Notes under the pieces: model-generated
Seen by the model: only the letters and a program-made list of their open reading frames with translations
Told to the model about the DNA's origin: nothing
Databases searched by the model: none
Made by a program: the position numbers and the translations under genes
Source of the DNA: a virus
IMG/VR virus record: IMGVR_UViG_3300033153_001117
Span: 1-30,353 of that record
DNA: 30,353 nt
Reading direction: 5' to 3' (one strand)
Shown: positions 1 to 6,566 of the stretch, piece by piece
Numbering within the stretch: position 1 is the first letter of the stretch
How the letters are laid out: every line of letters starts with the position of its first letter

Positions 1-23
1 CTTGGGTGTTTCTGTCATTGGTT

Positions 24-53
24 GGGGTTTGTTGGGGTTTGTTGGGGTTGGGG
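24..53 (+). other. G-quadruplex motif, TTGGGG repeat
   Basis: Four runs of exactly four G lie at 24-27, 34-37, 44-47 and 50-53, separated by 6, 6 and 2 bases. The first part is a 10-bp tandem repeat GTTGGGGTTT. Four G4 tracts with loops of seven bases or less meet the usual intramolecular quadruplex pattern. Formation and function are inferred, not shown. Confidence 0.65.
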
Positions 54-233
54 TTTCACGTTTTGGGTATGGTTTTCCCCCCTAGGGGCAGTGGCGGGAG
101 TTTTGCGTGAGGTTTGGGGTGTGACTGTCCAGGTACTGAGTTACCAGTCTTGTTTCACGTTCTGGAATGAGGTCGAACAACCGTCTTACGGCTTCTTGAC
201 CCTTGCAAGGGGCTGGAGGTGGAAGGTTTGATC

Positions 234-261
234 TCGACACAGCCTCACTGCGTGCTATAGT
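234..261 (+). promoter_or_regulatory. Sigma70-type promoter with overlapping inverted repeat
   Basis: A -35 box TCGACA (234-239, five of six to consensus) and a -10 box TATAGT (256-261) are separated by 16 bases. A TG at 253-254 makes an extended -10. The predicted start is near 268. TCGACAC (234-240) and GTGTCGA (260-266) form a 7-bp inverted repeat that brackets the promoter and could be an operator. This is the best promoter I can see in the window and it points at the terminase operon. Confidence 0.5.
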
Positions 262-297
262 GTCGATGTATGTAGCAACAAGTACAGACTAGCAGAG

Positions 298-318
298 GAC
301 TTGCTGCCTTTGCAAGTC
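298..318 (+). other. Perfect 7-bp hairpin in leader
   Basis: GACTTGC (298-304) pairs exactly with GCAAGTC (312-318) around a seven-base loop. It lies between the promoter and the terminator hairpin. Confidence 0.6.
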
Positions 319-324
319 GGGATT

Positions 325-351
325 GGAGGGTTTCTTCGGAAGCCCTCTTTT
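325..351 (+). terminator. Intrinsic-terminator-like hairpin, TTCG loop
   Basis: AGGGTTTC (327-334) pairs with GAAGCCCT (339-346), one pair being G-T, around a TTCG tetraloop. The stem extends by G326-C347 and possibly G325-T348, and TTTT follows at 348-351. The UUCG loop makes this an unusually stable stem. It sits 20 bases before the next start codon, so it may act as an attenuator and not as a simple end of transcription. Confidence 0.55.
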
Positions 352-371
352 CCGTGGTACACTGTTTGGCG

Positions 372-512
372 ATGAGGTATCCCATGTGTGAACAGTGCTC
401 TGATTATATTCTGACGAGGCGTGCAGTGTTGGATGTGCGGACCACGTTGATGTGGACTGTGTGCCAATGCTCTGTTCATGCTGTCTGGTTGAAGGTCACA
501 GTAGATGTCTGA
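372..512 (+). CDS. 46-residue zinc-knuckle peptide
   Basis: This small reading frame starts at ATG 372 and ends at TGA 510-512, overlapping the terminase start by eight bases (ATGTCTGA). The translation has C6-x2-C9 and, 21 residues later, C31-x-C33-x2-H36, a plausible single zinc site. No strong ribosome site precedes it; the terminator-like hairpin ends just upstream. The overlap fits translational coupling to the terminase, and the Cys spacing is unlikely in a chance frame. Family not recognised. It could be a small DNA-binding or terminase-accessory protein; this is inference. Confidence 0.55.
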   Translation: MRYPMCEQCSDYILTRRAVLDVRTTLMWTVCQCSVHAVWLKVTVDV

Positions 513-2766
513 GAAGAAACCTATGGATAATCAGGGTGATTGTGTCGATTGTGGCGGGTCTTTGGCAGGTCGAGGTCGGAATGCGATTGTTTGTGAGTCG
601 TGTCGGAAGGAAAGGCGAAGTGTAGCGTTTCGCAAGGCGCAGAAGAAGAGGAACGACCGTGTTAGAGCTGAGAAGCAGAAATATGCGAAGTCGAAGCAAG
701 GTGTAGAACAAGGGTTGAACCGTGAATACTCGAACTCGCCTCAATGTGCGTTGAATGGTTGCAGGAAAAGGGTTCCTCTCGACAGGTTGCGTAATGGTGC
801 CAAATATTGTGCCAAGAAACATTCAGCGTTGGCAGCGTCGAGGGCTGCTGCTGCAAGGAAGAAAGCTGACCGTGAAGCCGAGTTGCGGTTGACTGATGTG
901 AAGCTGGCTCCTACTGCTAGGCAAGGAGATGCGTACAACGCTTTGATGGACGACGACAACACAGAGATACGGAACCTGTTCCTCGCCAACAAAGTCGATG
1001 CTGCCTATGTAGCGAACGTGTTGGGATTCTCGATGTCTGCCGTGCTAAGGGCAAGACAAGCTGTTGTTACCACACTGAAGTTCAACGAACTGAAACAAGA
1101 CTGGCGACCGTATCCACACATCGCAGCGATGCTTCCCAAAGGGAAACTGTTAGCACTGAAAGAGATGGGACCGTCCCAAGAGGACACACCAGAGTTCCAA
1201 AACCTTGTAGACGACCTCGTAAAAGCCTACGCAACGTTCAGCAGATTCTTCTTCACGCTCGAAGGGAAACGACCGATAGTAGAAGACTTCCACCTCACAT
1301 GGATACGGCTCATCATCGTCGCATATGCCATCGGTGGGAAACAGATGATTCTGAGTCCGCCACGCCACGGAAAATCGGAGATGCTGATACGGTTCGCCTG
1401 TTGGATGATTGTCATGTTCCCCAACATCAGGATTATGTGGGTAGCAGCCAACGCCGACGTAGCCAGCCTCATGTTAGGTGCCGTGAAAGACCATCTGGAG
1501 AACAACGAGAAACTGGTGAAAGCGACGTTGCCACCAGGCGACAAATACAAACCACAGTTGAAATCTGCGAACCGGTGGACCGCCAAAGAAATCAAAGTCC
1601 AACAGCAAGACATCGTGGGACAGAAAAGTTCATCCATGCTTGCCCTTGGTAGGACATCGAAAATCTTGTCCAGAGACGTGGACCTACTTGTTGTAGACGA
1701 CATGGAAGACTTTGACACAACACGAGAAGCGAGACAACGTGCCTACTCACGAAACAAGCTTGCAGAAATCGGTACAAGGAAAGAGGAGAAAACTGCGGAA
1801 GTGGTTATCTGCTCCAGGCAACACCCTGACGACATCCCTCAACACATCATGGGAATGGACCCGATACTCGGATGGCGGGTACACGTTGACACTGCACACC
1901 AAGAATGCGACCTTGACCCTGACGAAGTTGAAGGACACGACGAGAACGGATGTGTCCTGTTCCCTGCGGTTCGCTCATACCGATGGCTCATGGAGAAAAA
2001 GTTGGAGATGGACGCACTCGGCATACCAGGCGCATACGAAATGCGGTACCTCAACAAACCGGTCCCAGAATCGGGGATAGTGTTCGAAATCCCGCTCATA
2101 CGGGAACGAGCGTTAGACCGTTCACGAGGCATCGGCATCGAAGGGCTACCACAAGGACGGCTCGTAGCAGGCTTAGACCCTGCTGCACGAGGCACACAAG
2201 CAGGGTTCTGTTGGCATTACAGCAACGACAACCTTTCGATGGTCGATTTGGAAGCACAGAAATCGGGAGGTTTCGCAGGGGCACACTTCCTCATGGAAGA
2301 CTGGCACAACAGGTACGGGCTGAACGACTGGTTCTATGAGGACAACAGCCAACAGATAGAGTTTTTCAACGACCCACGCACCAAAGAACTGGCACGCAGA
2401 CTAGGACTCACCATACGGGTCCACACCACTGGCAGGAACAAACAAGACGCCGAACTAGGAATCAGTTCGATGGCACCGTGGTATCACAGCGGACATGTCA
2501 ACCTTCCGTACGGCACCTCAGACGCACGCAAGAAAACGAACATGTTGCTCACACAACTGGAGCTGTGGACCGTCGACGGTGTGAAAACAGGGAAACACGC
2601 CAAAACCGATATCAAGATGGCATCATGGTTCCCGTTCCCGACCATCATCAAATGGGGCAACGAAGACCGTACAGTGTCGTTGCGTCTCAGTGGCGAGTCG
2701 AGCTACCCTGGAATCAGCAACTTCGGTGCAGCACCGTGGAACCCGACCGTATACCCAGGAGGGTGA
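505..2766 (+). CDS. terL: Terminase large subunit with N-terminal zinc clusters
   Basis: This is the motor and nuclease that cuts phage DNA and packs it through the portal into the prohead. The ATPase part has a Walker A motif PPRHGKS (about residues 285-291) and a Walker B motif LLVVDDMED ending near 402. The C-terminal RNase H-like nuclease begins with the GLDPAARG motif (D558) and has FYEDN near 610-614. At 753 residues it is longer than usual for TerL (roughly 450-600). The extra N-terminal 200 residues carry C13-x2-C16/C30-x2-C33, a second cluster C81-x4-C86/C102-x3-H106, a Lys/Arg-rich helix, and a helix-turn-helix-like stretch (about 163-190). No separate small terminase gene is visible in the window, so this part may recognise DNA in its place (inference). 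GAAGG at 491-495 supports ATG 505. Confidence 0.93.
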   Translation: MSEKKPMDNQGDCVDCGGSLAGRGRNAIVCESCRKERRSVAFRKAQKKRNDRVRAEKQKYAKSKQGVEQGLNREYSNSPQCALNGCRKRVPLDRLRNGAKYCAKKHSALAASRAAAARKKADREAELRLTDVKLAPTARQGDAYNALMDDDNTEIRNLFLANKVDAAYVANVLGFSMSAVLRARQAVVTTLKFNELKQDWRPYPHIAAMLPKGKLLALKEMGPSQEDTPEFQNLVDDLVKAYATFSRFFFTLEGKRPIVEDFHLTWIRLIIVAYAIGGKQMILSPPRHGKSEMLIRFACWMIVMFPNIRIMWVAANADVASLMLGAVKDHLENNEKLVKATLPPGDKYKPQLKSANRWTAKEIKVQQQDIVGQKSSSMLALGRTSKILSRDVDLLVVDDMEDFDTTREARQRAYSRNKLAEIGTRKEEKTAEVVICSRQHPDDIPQHIMGMDPILGWRVHVDTAHQECDLDPDEVEGHDENGCVLFPAVRSYRWLMEKKLEMDALGIPGAYEMRYLNKPVPESGIVFEIPLIRERALDRSRGIGIEGLPQGRLVAGLDPAARGTQAGFCWHYSNDNLSMVDLEAQKSGGFAGAHFLMEDWHNRYGLNDWFYEDNSQQIEFFNDPRTKELARRLGLTIRVHTTGRNKQDAELGISSMAPWYHSGHVNLPYGTSDARKKTNMLLTQLELWTVDGVKTGKHAKTDIKMASWFPFPTIIKWGNEDRTVSLRLSGESSYPGISNFGAAPWNPTVYPGG

Positions 2767-2768
2767 CA

Positions 2769-3077
2769 ATGGACACACTTTGGACACCGACACAGATGCC
2801 GACCGAACAGAAGGTTGAAGGTGGCTCACATTTTGATGATGAGCTGATGACCCAAGAACAGCAACGCAACATCATCCAAGACGAAATGATACGTCTCGTG
2901 GAACACCTCAACCAGAGACCTGACCATGTTGTGTACGTTGGAGACACCGAAACACGGACAGAACTCCGTGCAGTGTTCAACTGGTGGAAACGTGAAGGAG
3001 TCTTGGCACACAACCCCAACATCCGTATCGACTATGGTGTCAAGGAAGGCGCAATCCGTATCGGAGATGGCAGATGA
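2769..3077 (+). CDS. Hypothetical 102-residue protein
   Basis: This small acidic protein lies between terminase and portal. ATG 2769 follows a strong AGGAGG a few bases upstream and starts two bases after the terminase stop. The frame stays open further upstream, inside terminase, but the ribosome site fixes this start. The sequence looks helical (a Gln/Glu-rich segment, then a Trp-Trp-Lys motif) and ends with a short Gly/Ile-rich tail. I recognise no family. Its stop overlaps the next start (ATGA), so the two genes are translationally coupled. Confidence 0.8.
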   Translation: MDTLWTPTQMPTEQKVEGGSHFDDELMTQEQQRNIIQDEMIRLVEHLNQRPDHVVYVGDTETRTELRAVFNWWKREGVLAHNPNIRIDYGVKEGAIRIGDGR

Positions 3078-3274
3078 ATGAACTCACCAACGAAGAACGA
3101 CAATGGCTGTTCGGGGAACTGTGGACACCAGCACATGCGCTTGTCAACGAGTTCTGTGTGACATGCGGCGAAGTCGAAGGGTACTGTAACCCAGAGGTGT
3201 GCATGAGGCTGATTGTCACCAACAAACTGAAACTGTCAGAGGCAACCTTCGCCACAAGCGAAGTGTCCTCATGA
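3074..3274 (+). CDS. 66-residue Cys-cluster protein
   Basis: The gene starts in the ATGA overlap with the previous gene and ends in an ATGA overlap with the portal gene. It has C28-x2-C31 and C38-x4-C43, a possible zinc site, and a Trp-containing N-terminal helix. Family not recognised. The exact overlaps on both sides support it as real. It may be a small DNA- or protein-binding accessory of packaging (inference). Confidence 0.75.
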   Translation: MNELTNEERQWLFGELWTPAHALVNEFCVTCGEVEGYCNPEVCMRLIVTNKLKLSEATFATSEVSS

Positions 3275-5082
3275 AAACAGTCGCAGACATCCTCGAACGG
3301 GCAGAAATCCTTAAAGGCATGAACCAGGCACAAGACCGTGCCCGCATCCGTGCCGTCATGAACGGCGGGGCATTAGGTGTTCACGCTGTACTCAACGGTG
3401 GTGTCCCGTTCCAAGGACCAGGCTCAGGGAAAGGTGCAGACACCAACCTCGGCACAGACCTCCCAACAGCGAACATCATGCACTCCGGTTTGGAACGCTT
3501 GGCACAGAAAGTGGGACGCCCACCCACACTGAAAACAGATATGCTCCCCACCAAAGACAACCAGAAGGCACGGGAAAGAGCTGAGAAACGTGCACGCATC
3601 GTCACCGGTTGGGACGAAACCGCCAACATGGACATGCAGTATCCGCAGATAGCCAGATGGCTCGCAGGCTACGGTTTCACCATCCACGTCATCAGAGAAC
3701 GAGAGTTCGGTGGCACCAACTATCCCGTAGCTGAACTGCGTGACCCATACGACGTGTACCCAGGCATGTGGGGCGTCGACCAGCAACCATCCGAAGTAGC
3801 TATCTACCGTCACATTTCACGCAAAGAGCTGCGTCACTCCTACCCCGAACTTGAAGAGGTGATGAAGCACAAAGACAAAGCGAAAGTGCGAACAGCGGGC
3901 ATTCCCATCATCGGACAATCATCCGGTTGGGAAGGCAACGCCCACGCACCGCTCACCGTCATCGAGTACATGTGCAACGACGGCACCTATGTTGTGTGCC
4001 CCGAATACAACATGCAACTCGGATACATCCCGAACCCGCTGTCAAGCGGACCACTGTTCGTCATGACGAAGAGATACAGCTTCGACCAGTTACAAGGGCA
4101 GTTCCACCACGTCTTCGGGTTGATGTCGATGATGGCGAAACTCAACATCCTTGGACTCATAGGGGCAGAGGACTCCAACTTCCGTGAAACGAACATCATC
4201 GGAGAACTTGTTGGGAACACCTACGAACGTGGACGGTTCGCTGTCAACACGTTCGAGCCAGGTGCCCGCATCGAGAAGCCGACCTCTGACCAGTTGCAGC
4301 AGACATGGCAGGCAATCAACACGCTGGAGCGTCAGTTCAGGGTCGTGTCAGGCTACGACGTTGCACAGGATGGGCAGTCCCCGAACAGTTTCGCTACAGG
4401 TCAAGGCATCCGTGAACTCGGAGCGTCTGCCGACATGAACGTCAAGGAATACCAGACATCTATCGCACGCAGCATCGAACTCATCGACCGCAAGAGGCTC
4501 GAATGGGAAGACAAGATGCATCCATCCGAAAGGAAGAAGGTGTACTGGTATGAAGGCGGGAACTCGTTCGAGGAGAAATATCAAGCGTCGAAAGACATCG
4601 ACCAAGATTATCGCACGAAACGAATCTATGGGGCTATGGCAACCTTCGATGAGAACTCGAAGATTGTGGCAGGACTCCAACTGGTGCAAGCGAGAATTAT
4701 GGATAGGCGCACGATGCAGGAGAACCTTGATGGGTTCGATAATGTTTCGCTCATCAACGAACGGATTGACCAAGACATGGCGAAAGAGATGCTATTACAA
4801 AGCCTTGGTGCACGAGCACAGCAAGGAGACCCATCCGCTGACATGGCACTTGTAGAGATACTGGACAACCCATCCGGTGCAGTGACCACACTGAAGAAAC
4901 TGTTCACACCACAGGAACCGCAGATGTCACCCGAAGAAGAAGCGATGATGGCACAAGCGCAAGGTATGGGTGGACCGCAAGGCGGAGGGTTGGAAGGGGG
5001 ACCGCCACCAGCGATACAGACTATCATGGCACAGATGGAATCTGAAGGTGGCGGTGCGATGAGCGTAGGACAGATGCAGTAA
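3271..5082 (+). CDS. Portal protein
   Basis: The portal forms the ring at the capsid vertex through which DNA is packed and ejected, and it is the docking site for terminase and neck. The evidence is position directly after terminase, length (603 residues, normal for portals), and portal-like segments: a mid-region block around LRDPYDVYPGMWG, a helical wing, and a long C-terminal helical region ending in a Gly/Pro/Met-rich tail. The frame could start at 3199, but ATG 3271 sits in the ATGA overlap with the upstream gene and begins with a typical N-terminal helix, so it is preferred. It ends TAA one base before the 18-bp inverted repeat at 5084. Confidence 0.85.
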   Translation: MKTVADILERAEILKGMNQAQDRARIRAVMNGGALGVHAVLNGGVPFQGPGSGKGADTNLGTDLPTANIMHSGLERLAQKVGRPPTLKTDMLPTKDNQKARERAEKRARIVTGWDETANMDMQYPQIARWLAGYGFTIHVIREREFGGTNYPVAELRDPYDVYPGMWGVDQQPSEVAIYRHISRKELRHSYPELEEVMKHKDKAKVRTAGIPIIGQSSGWEGNAHAPLTVIEYMCNDGTYVVCPEYNMQLGYIPNPLSSGPLFVMTKRYSFDQLQGQFHHVFGLMSMMAKLNILGLIGAEDSNFRETNIIGELVGNTYERGRFAVNTFEPGARIEKPTSDQLQQTWQAINTLERQFRVVSGYDVAQDGQSPNSFATGQGIRELGASADMNVKEYQTSIARSIELIDRKRLEWEDKMHPSERKKVYWYEGGNSFEEKYQASKDIDQDYRTKRIYGAMATFDENSKIVAGLQLVQARIMDRRTMQENLDGFDNVSLINERIDQDMAKEMLLQSLGARAQQGDPSADMALVEILDNPSGAVTTLKKLFTPQEPQMSPEEEAMMAQAQGMGGPQGGGLEGGPPPAIQTIMAQMESEGGGAMSVGQMQ

Positions 5083-5083
5083 C

Positions 5084-5101
5084 GGTTAGTCACAACTAAC
5101 T
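5084..5101 (+). promoter_or_regulatory. 18-bp inverted repeat, copy 1 (start-associated)
   Basis: GGTTAGT-CACA-ACTAACT is a 7-bp inverted repeat around a four-base centre (the last pair is G-T). It begins one base after the portal stop and ends 16 bases before ATG 5118, with AAGGAG (5106-5111) between. The same element recurs at 19473 and 29715 in the same place relative to a start codon. It could be an operator or an RNA hairpin that controls ribosome access. Confidence 0.7.
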
Positions 5102-5117
5102 ACACAAGGAGAACAGC

Positions 5118-5282
5118 ATGGCAGACAAGAAACCAGTAACAGAAATCAAGTGGACACAGCAAACCGCACAGGGCGGACATGAGGACGAGTCCCACGCAAC
5201 CGACGTTGAGAAGGAAGCAGCAGCGCACGGCTACACGCCGACGATGGTGTCCGGTCCCAACGACAACCAAGGCGGAAACTGA
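5118..5282 (+). CDS. Small 54-residue hydrophilic protein
   Basis: ATG 5118 has a strong ribosome site (AAGGAG, six-base spacer) and the frame ends at TGA 5280-5282, one base before the next start. The peptide is short, charged and Gly/Asn/His-rich, with no membrane segment and no known motif. The inverted repeat just upstream singles this gene out for regulation. Family not recognised; its place between portal and internal proteins suggests a head-associated or assembly role (inference). Confidence 0.7.
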   Translation: MADKKPVTEIKWTQQTAQGGHEDESHATDVEKEAAAHGYTPTMVSGPNDNQGGN

Positions 5283-5283
5283 C

Positions 5284-6042
5284 ATGGCAGAACCGACACC
5301 ACCTCCCGTTACGGGGACGATGCCGTTCTGTGGGGCGTGCGGATACGACACGAAACTGAACGCCAACCACGACATCTGGTGTGACTCGTGTGGCGAAGAC
5401 CTCACCATCCACGGGTTTCATGCACCGCACCACACGACAGTGGACGACCACGTGTATACGTCTGCCGAGATGCGTCTTGCGACCGTTGCGGACGACGGAC
5501 CCATCTCGAACCTTGTCGCTCACGTCAAGGGACCAGACATCTCAGGTGCCGAGTCCGACATGCTCGTGGACGGATTGGCGAATGACACACCCGATGCCAT
5601 CCAGTTGGATGCGAACACGGGTCTGGTATGGCTGTTCACCACACCCATCCACCTTCTGGAGACGTTGGCTGGTGTGTACGACCCTCTGGCATCGGCTGTG
5701 GCGAACCCTGCGTTCATGTACTGGTCGGGTGACACCACCAACGGTTCCGACGGTTCATGGTCAGCCATCCATTCGCATGTGTACGACTTCATGAGCGACC
5801 CGCACCTTGGTGTGGACGACCCGATTCCAAGCTCGTTCCCTCCACTGATGACGAACCTTCAGAACGTCAAGGGCATCATGGTCCTCGGCAACGGTGCCGA
5901 CCACCGTGAGTTCGTGGAATGGAAGATTTGGGTTCCGAAGACGCCTGACCCTGCACCCCCTGTAGCTGACGAGTCGCCATGTGACCGCCTGCCTGCGAGC
6001 AACGCTGTCAAGGCTGACCTTGTATCGTTCCTCGAAGACTAG
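5284..6042 (+). CDS. 252-residue zinc-ribbon protein ending in amber
   Basis: Start ATG 5284 follows the previous stop by one base. The N-terminus is Pro-rich, then C16-x2-C19 and C33-x2-C36 make a zinc ribbon. The middle is rich in Asp/Gly, aromatic and beta-type segments, perhaps a small sandwich domain. The last residues, KADLVSFLED, look like the first helix of a two-helix HeH/LEM-type domain, and the frame then meets TAG at 6040-6042. Reading through adds 25 residues that supply the second helix. TAG is rare here: only this gene and the RusA gene use it. Likely a structural or assembly protein, as HeH domains occur in phage head and tail proteins (general knowledge). Exact function unknown. 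Confidence 0.8.
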   Translation: MAEPTPPPVTGTMPFCGACGYDTKLNANHDIWCDSCGEDLTIHGFHAPHHTTVDDHVYTSAEMRLATVADDGPISNLVAHVKGPDISGAESDMLVDGLANDTPDAIQLDANTGLVWLFTTPIHLLETLAGVYDPLASAVANPAFMYWSGDTTNGSDGSWSAIHSHVYDFMSDPHLGVDDPIPSSFPPLMTNLQNVKGIMVLGNGADHREFVEWKIWVPKTPDPAPPVADESPCDRLPASNAVKADLVSFLED

Positions 6043-6120
6043 TGGGGACACGACGACGATGCGATGTCGCATCTCACGAAGGCAGAACTCTGGGAACTCA
6101 TCAACACGCACTGTGACTGA
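6040..6120 (+). other. In-frame readthrough extension after amber codon
   Basis: After TAG (6040-6042) the same frame is open for 25 codons to TGA at 6118-6120, only eight bases before the next start. The added segment contains SHLTKAELWELINTH, which matches in style the second helix of a HeH domain, the partner of KADLVSFLED before the stop. Alternatives are an 18-residue free peptide from ATG 6064, a recent stop mutation, or a sequencing error. Readthrough is inferred. Confidence 0.5.
6058..6073 (+). other. Hairpin 15 nt downstream of amber stop
   Basis: GATGCG (6058-6063) pairs with CGCATC (6068-6073) around ATGT. Downstream stems can slow ribosomes and raise stop-codon readthrough in other systems. 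Here the spacer is longer than the typical eight or so bases, so the role is uncertain. Confidence 0.4.
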
Positions 6121-6128
6121 GGTGGCAC

Positions 6129-6566
6129 ATGACAACGAACCAGCATGGCGGACAACGCCAACCAGCGAGACCTGCTGCTGTATCCGGTCCAGGTGCGCTG
6201 TCAGCTCGGACAGACGGGGGAGCTGGGAGTAAAACTCAGCCCATCAGAGTTGCCTCTGGAGGAGCTTACGGTGAGCGCAAAGCAGCCGAGGAGCAGCAAG
6301 CAGGGGCACCGATGGCTGGCGGACCTCCATCTGTTCCCACCGGCACCGGAGGGGGAAACCTTGCGCCCCCTCCCGCAGCCGGTGGTGGAGCTTTCGGACC
6401 CACGCAACGACCTAACGAATCGAACATGATGGGTGCAGAACAACCGATGAACCCTGTGGCGCAGAACCCACAGGCGTTCCTCCGTGTCCTCTACTCACAG
6501 TTCCCACATCCTGCAATAGCACGGCTAGTTGACTGGTCAGCAACGAAAGGTGAAACACGTCAATGA
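6129..6566 (+). CDS. Gly/Pro/Ala-rich 145-residue protein
   Basis: ATG 6129 has GAGGTGG just upstream, and the gene ends in an ATGA overlap with the giant gene. The first 100 residues are low-complexity Gly/Pro/Ala/Gln and probably disordered. The last 30 are ordered, with a helix FLRVLYSQFPHPAIARLVDW. This resembles a flexible tether with a C-terminal binding helix, for example a small virion or chaperone-like partner of the giant protein made next (inference). No family recognised. An overlapping frame (6145-6429) is a shadow. Confidence 0.75.
   Translation: MTTNQHGGQRQPARPAAVSGPGALSARTDGGAGSKTQPIRVASGGAYGERKAAEEQQAGAPMAGGPPSVPTGTGGGNLAPPPAAGGGAFGPTQRPNESNMMGAEQPMNPVAQNPQAFLRVLYSQFPHPAIARLVDWSATKGETRQ

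Larger units (their letters stand above)
268..351 (+). ncRNA. Candidate short leader RNA or sRNA
   Basis: If transcription starts near 268 and ends at the terminator-like hairpin (325-351), the product is about 84 nt. It would contain hairpin GACTTGC-TGCCTTT-GCAAGTC (298-318), a perfect 7-bp stem, followed by the terminator stem. It could be a free small RNA, or an attenuated leader that controls readthrough into the operon from 372 onwards. No known RNA family is recognised. Confidence 0.3.
1..371. other. Non-coding upstream region
   Basis: I find no convincing gene here. The region contains four GGGG tracts (24-53), a perfect palindrome CCCCTAGGGG (79-88), a short repeated motif GTTTCACGTT (53-62 and 154-163), a palindrome CCCTTGCAAGGG (about 201-212), a promoter (234-261) and two hairpins (298-318 and 325-351). 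Such a gap directly before the terminase is a common place for a packaging start site (cos or pac) and a late promoter. No cos ends can be proven from one sequence. Confidence 0.6.

Noticed and set aside
79-88. CCCCTAGGGG palindrome as a cos site
   Set aside because: A plausible place but a short palindrome alone cannot define a cos site; read-end data would be needed.
22-231. 69-residue plus-strand frame in the leader
   Set aside because: Low-complexity Gly/Phe/Trp sequence made by the G-rich repeat; no ribosome site and no neighbour coupling.
255-479. 74-residue minus-strand frame
   Set aside because: Lies opposite the hairpins and the 46-residue gene; composition is that of an antisense shadow.
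1-504. tRNA gene in the leader
   Set aside because: The hairpins do not make a cloverleaf and no T-arm consensus is seen.
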